Shown here piece by piece: positions 6,312-6,447 of a DNA stretch of 6,447 nt. Below the pieces are notes generated by a model that was not told the DNA's origin, did not search any database, and saw nothing but the letters and a program-made list of their open reading frames with translations. Position 1 is the first letter of the stretch, and every line of letters begins with the position of its first letter. The position numbers and the translations under genes are program-made. This DNA comes from Anaerolinea sp. (GTDB lineage: Bacteria > Chloroflexota > Anaerolineae > Anaerolineales > Anaerolineaceae): positions 1 through 6,447 of the forward strand of contig JARKOV010000031.1 in the NCBI GenBank assembly GCA_029975965.1, given 5' to 3'.

Positions 6312-6344
6312 CCGGCGACCCGCAGGGTGCCCTGCAGGCCGGGT
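6312..6344. repeat. GC-rich inverted repeat in the upstream region
   Basis: GCAGGG (6322-6327) and CCCTGC (6330-6335) pair perfectly around a 2-nt centre. The flanks ACCC (6318-6321) and GGGT (6341-6344) can close a second stem with a five-base bulge. The segment contains CCGGCGACCCGCAG (6312-6325), a 14-nt string that also occurs at 1084-1097 within the nifJ intercistronic hairpin, so it may belong to a dispersed palindromic repeat. Confidence 0.45.
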
Positions 6345-6363
6345 AAGAAGCCCCAATTCACCA

Positions 6364-6408
6364 TAGAAAGAGTATGGCGCACCCGAAAGGTGCGCCATAC
6401 TATTTCTA
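6364..6408. terminator. Strong symmetrical hairpin, probable bidirectional terminator
   Basis: AGTATGGCGCACC (6371-6383) pairs perfectly over 13 bp with 6389-6401 around a CGAAA loop. After one G/A mismatch, the flanks TAGAAA (6364-6369) and TTTCTA (6403-6408) extend the stem by 6 bp. A pyrimidine-rich tail with several T follows on either strand, so it could end transcription in both directions. The likeliest use is to end a leftward gene lying beyond the right edge, before the promoter of the FtsK-like gene. Confidence 0.6.
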
Positions 6409-6447
6409 CAGATTCACAAATTCATCCAAAAGGGAGAAAACCGGGCA

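Larger units (their letters stand above)
6212..6447. other. Non-coding stretch upstream of the FtsK-like operon to the window edge
   Basis: No convincing gene lies here. It holds GAAC-ATTT-GAAC at 6223-6234, a direct repeat of LexA half-sites; a GC-rich structured segment (6301-6356); and a strong hairpin (6364-6408). At the right edge a minus-strand frame reads a few residues ending LLDEFVNL before a TAG at 6406-6408, which could be the tail of a gene outside the window. On the plus strand AAAAGGGAG (6428-6436) could equally be a ribosome binding site for a rightward gene that starts just beyond the edge. Neither can be decided from this window. Confidence 0.5.

Noticed and set aside
6285..6356. 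Resemblance to a GEMM-type cyclic-di-GMP riboswitch (ACGTAAAGCC near 6301, a CCGG stem, GGGTAAGAAGCC)
   Set aside because: The first conserved arm with GGCAAACC and the GAAA loop of that class is missing, and the key ACGCAAAGCC is changed. The likeness is too weak to call without a covariance model search.
6406..6447. Tail of a leftward gene (reading to LLDEFVNL then TAG) at the right edge
   Set aside because: Only 13 residues are visible, and short open stretches are expected by chance. It is mentioned as a possibility but not called as a gene.

Overview
The window is a GC-rich bacterial segment with all four recognisable genes on the minus strand, so it is transcribed from right to left. 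Gene content and style suggest an anaerobic Chloroflexota bacterium, probably Anaerolineae-like. The supports are a single-chain pyruvate:ferredoxin oxidoreductase next to a dihydroorotate-dehydrogenase-like flavoprotein, strong AGGAGG-type ribosome binding sites, and a Gram-positive-type SOS box. This taxonomic placement is inference, because no rRNA or marker gene is present.

Right part (about 5008-6447). A consensus sigma-70-type promoter (TTGACA, 16-nt spacer, TATAAT) drives a leftward transcript. Just downstream of its -10 box lies a full match to the Bacillus-type LexA operator (GAAC-RNRY-GTTC). The first gene encodes a 279-residue protein that looks like an FtsK/SpoIIIE-type P-loop domain whose Walker A motif has been lost. 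It is followed 56 nt later by a 79-residue protein of unknown function with a very strong ribosome binding site. GC-rich hairpins follow the second gene. The region upstream of the promoter, up to the right edge, has no clear gene. It holds two structured stretches, one of them a strong, nearly symmetrical hairpin at 6364-6408 that looks like a terminator.

Middle (4711-5007). This non-coding stretch holds two tandem hairpins, one of them a perfect 23-bp stem, then an AT-rich promoter region and leader for the next operon.

Left part (51-4710). nifJ, the 1192-residue pyruvate:ferredoxin oxidoreductase, is complete and has all the expected cofactor residues. It is followed after 73 nt, which contain a 32-nt hairpin, by a 335-residue flavoprotein related to dihydroorotate dehydrogenase. 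That protein has Tyr where class 1 enzymes have their catalytic Cys. The two probably form one unit of anaerobic carbon and electron metabolism: NifJ makes acetyl-CoA, CO2 and reduced ferredoxin, and the flavoprotein may be an associated oxidoreductase.

The most notable candidate for something undescribed is the predicted SOS-controlled pair of a degenerate FtsK-like protein and a small conserved-looking protein.
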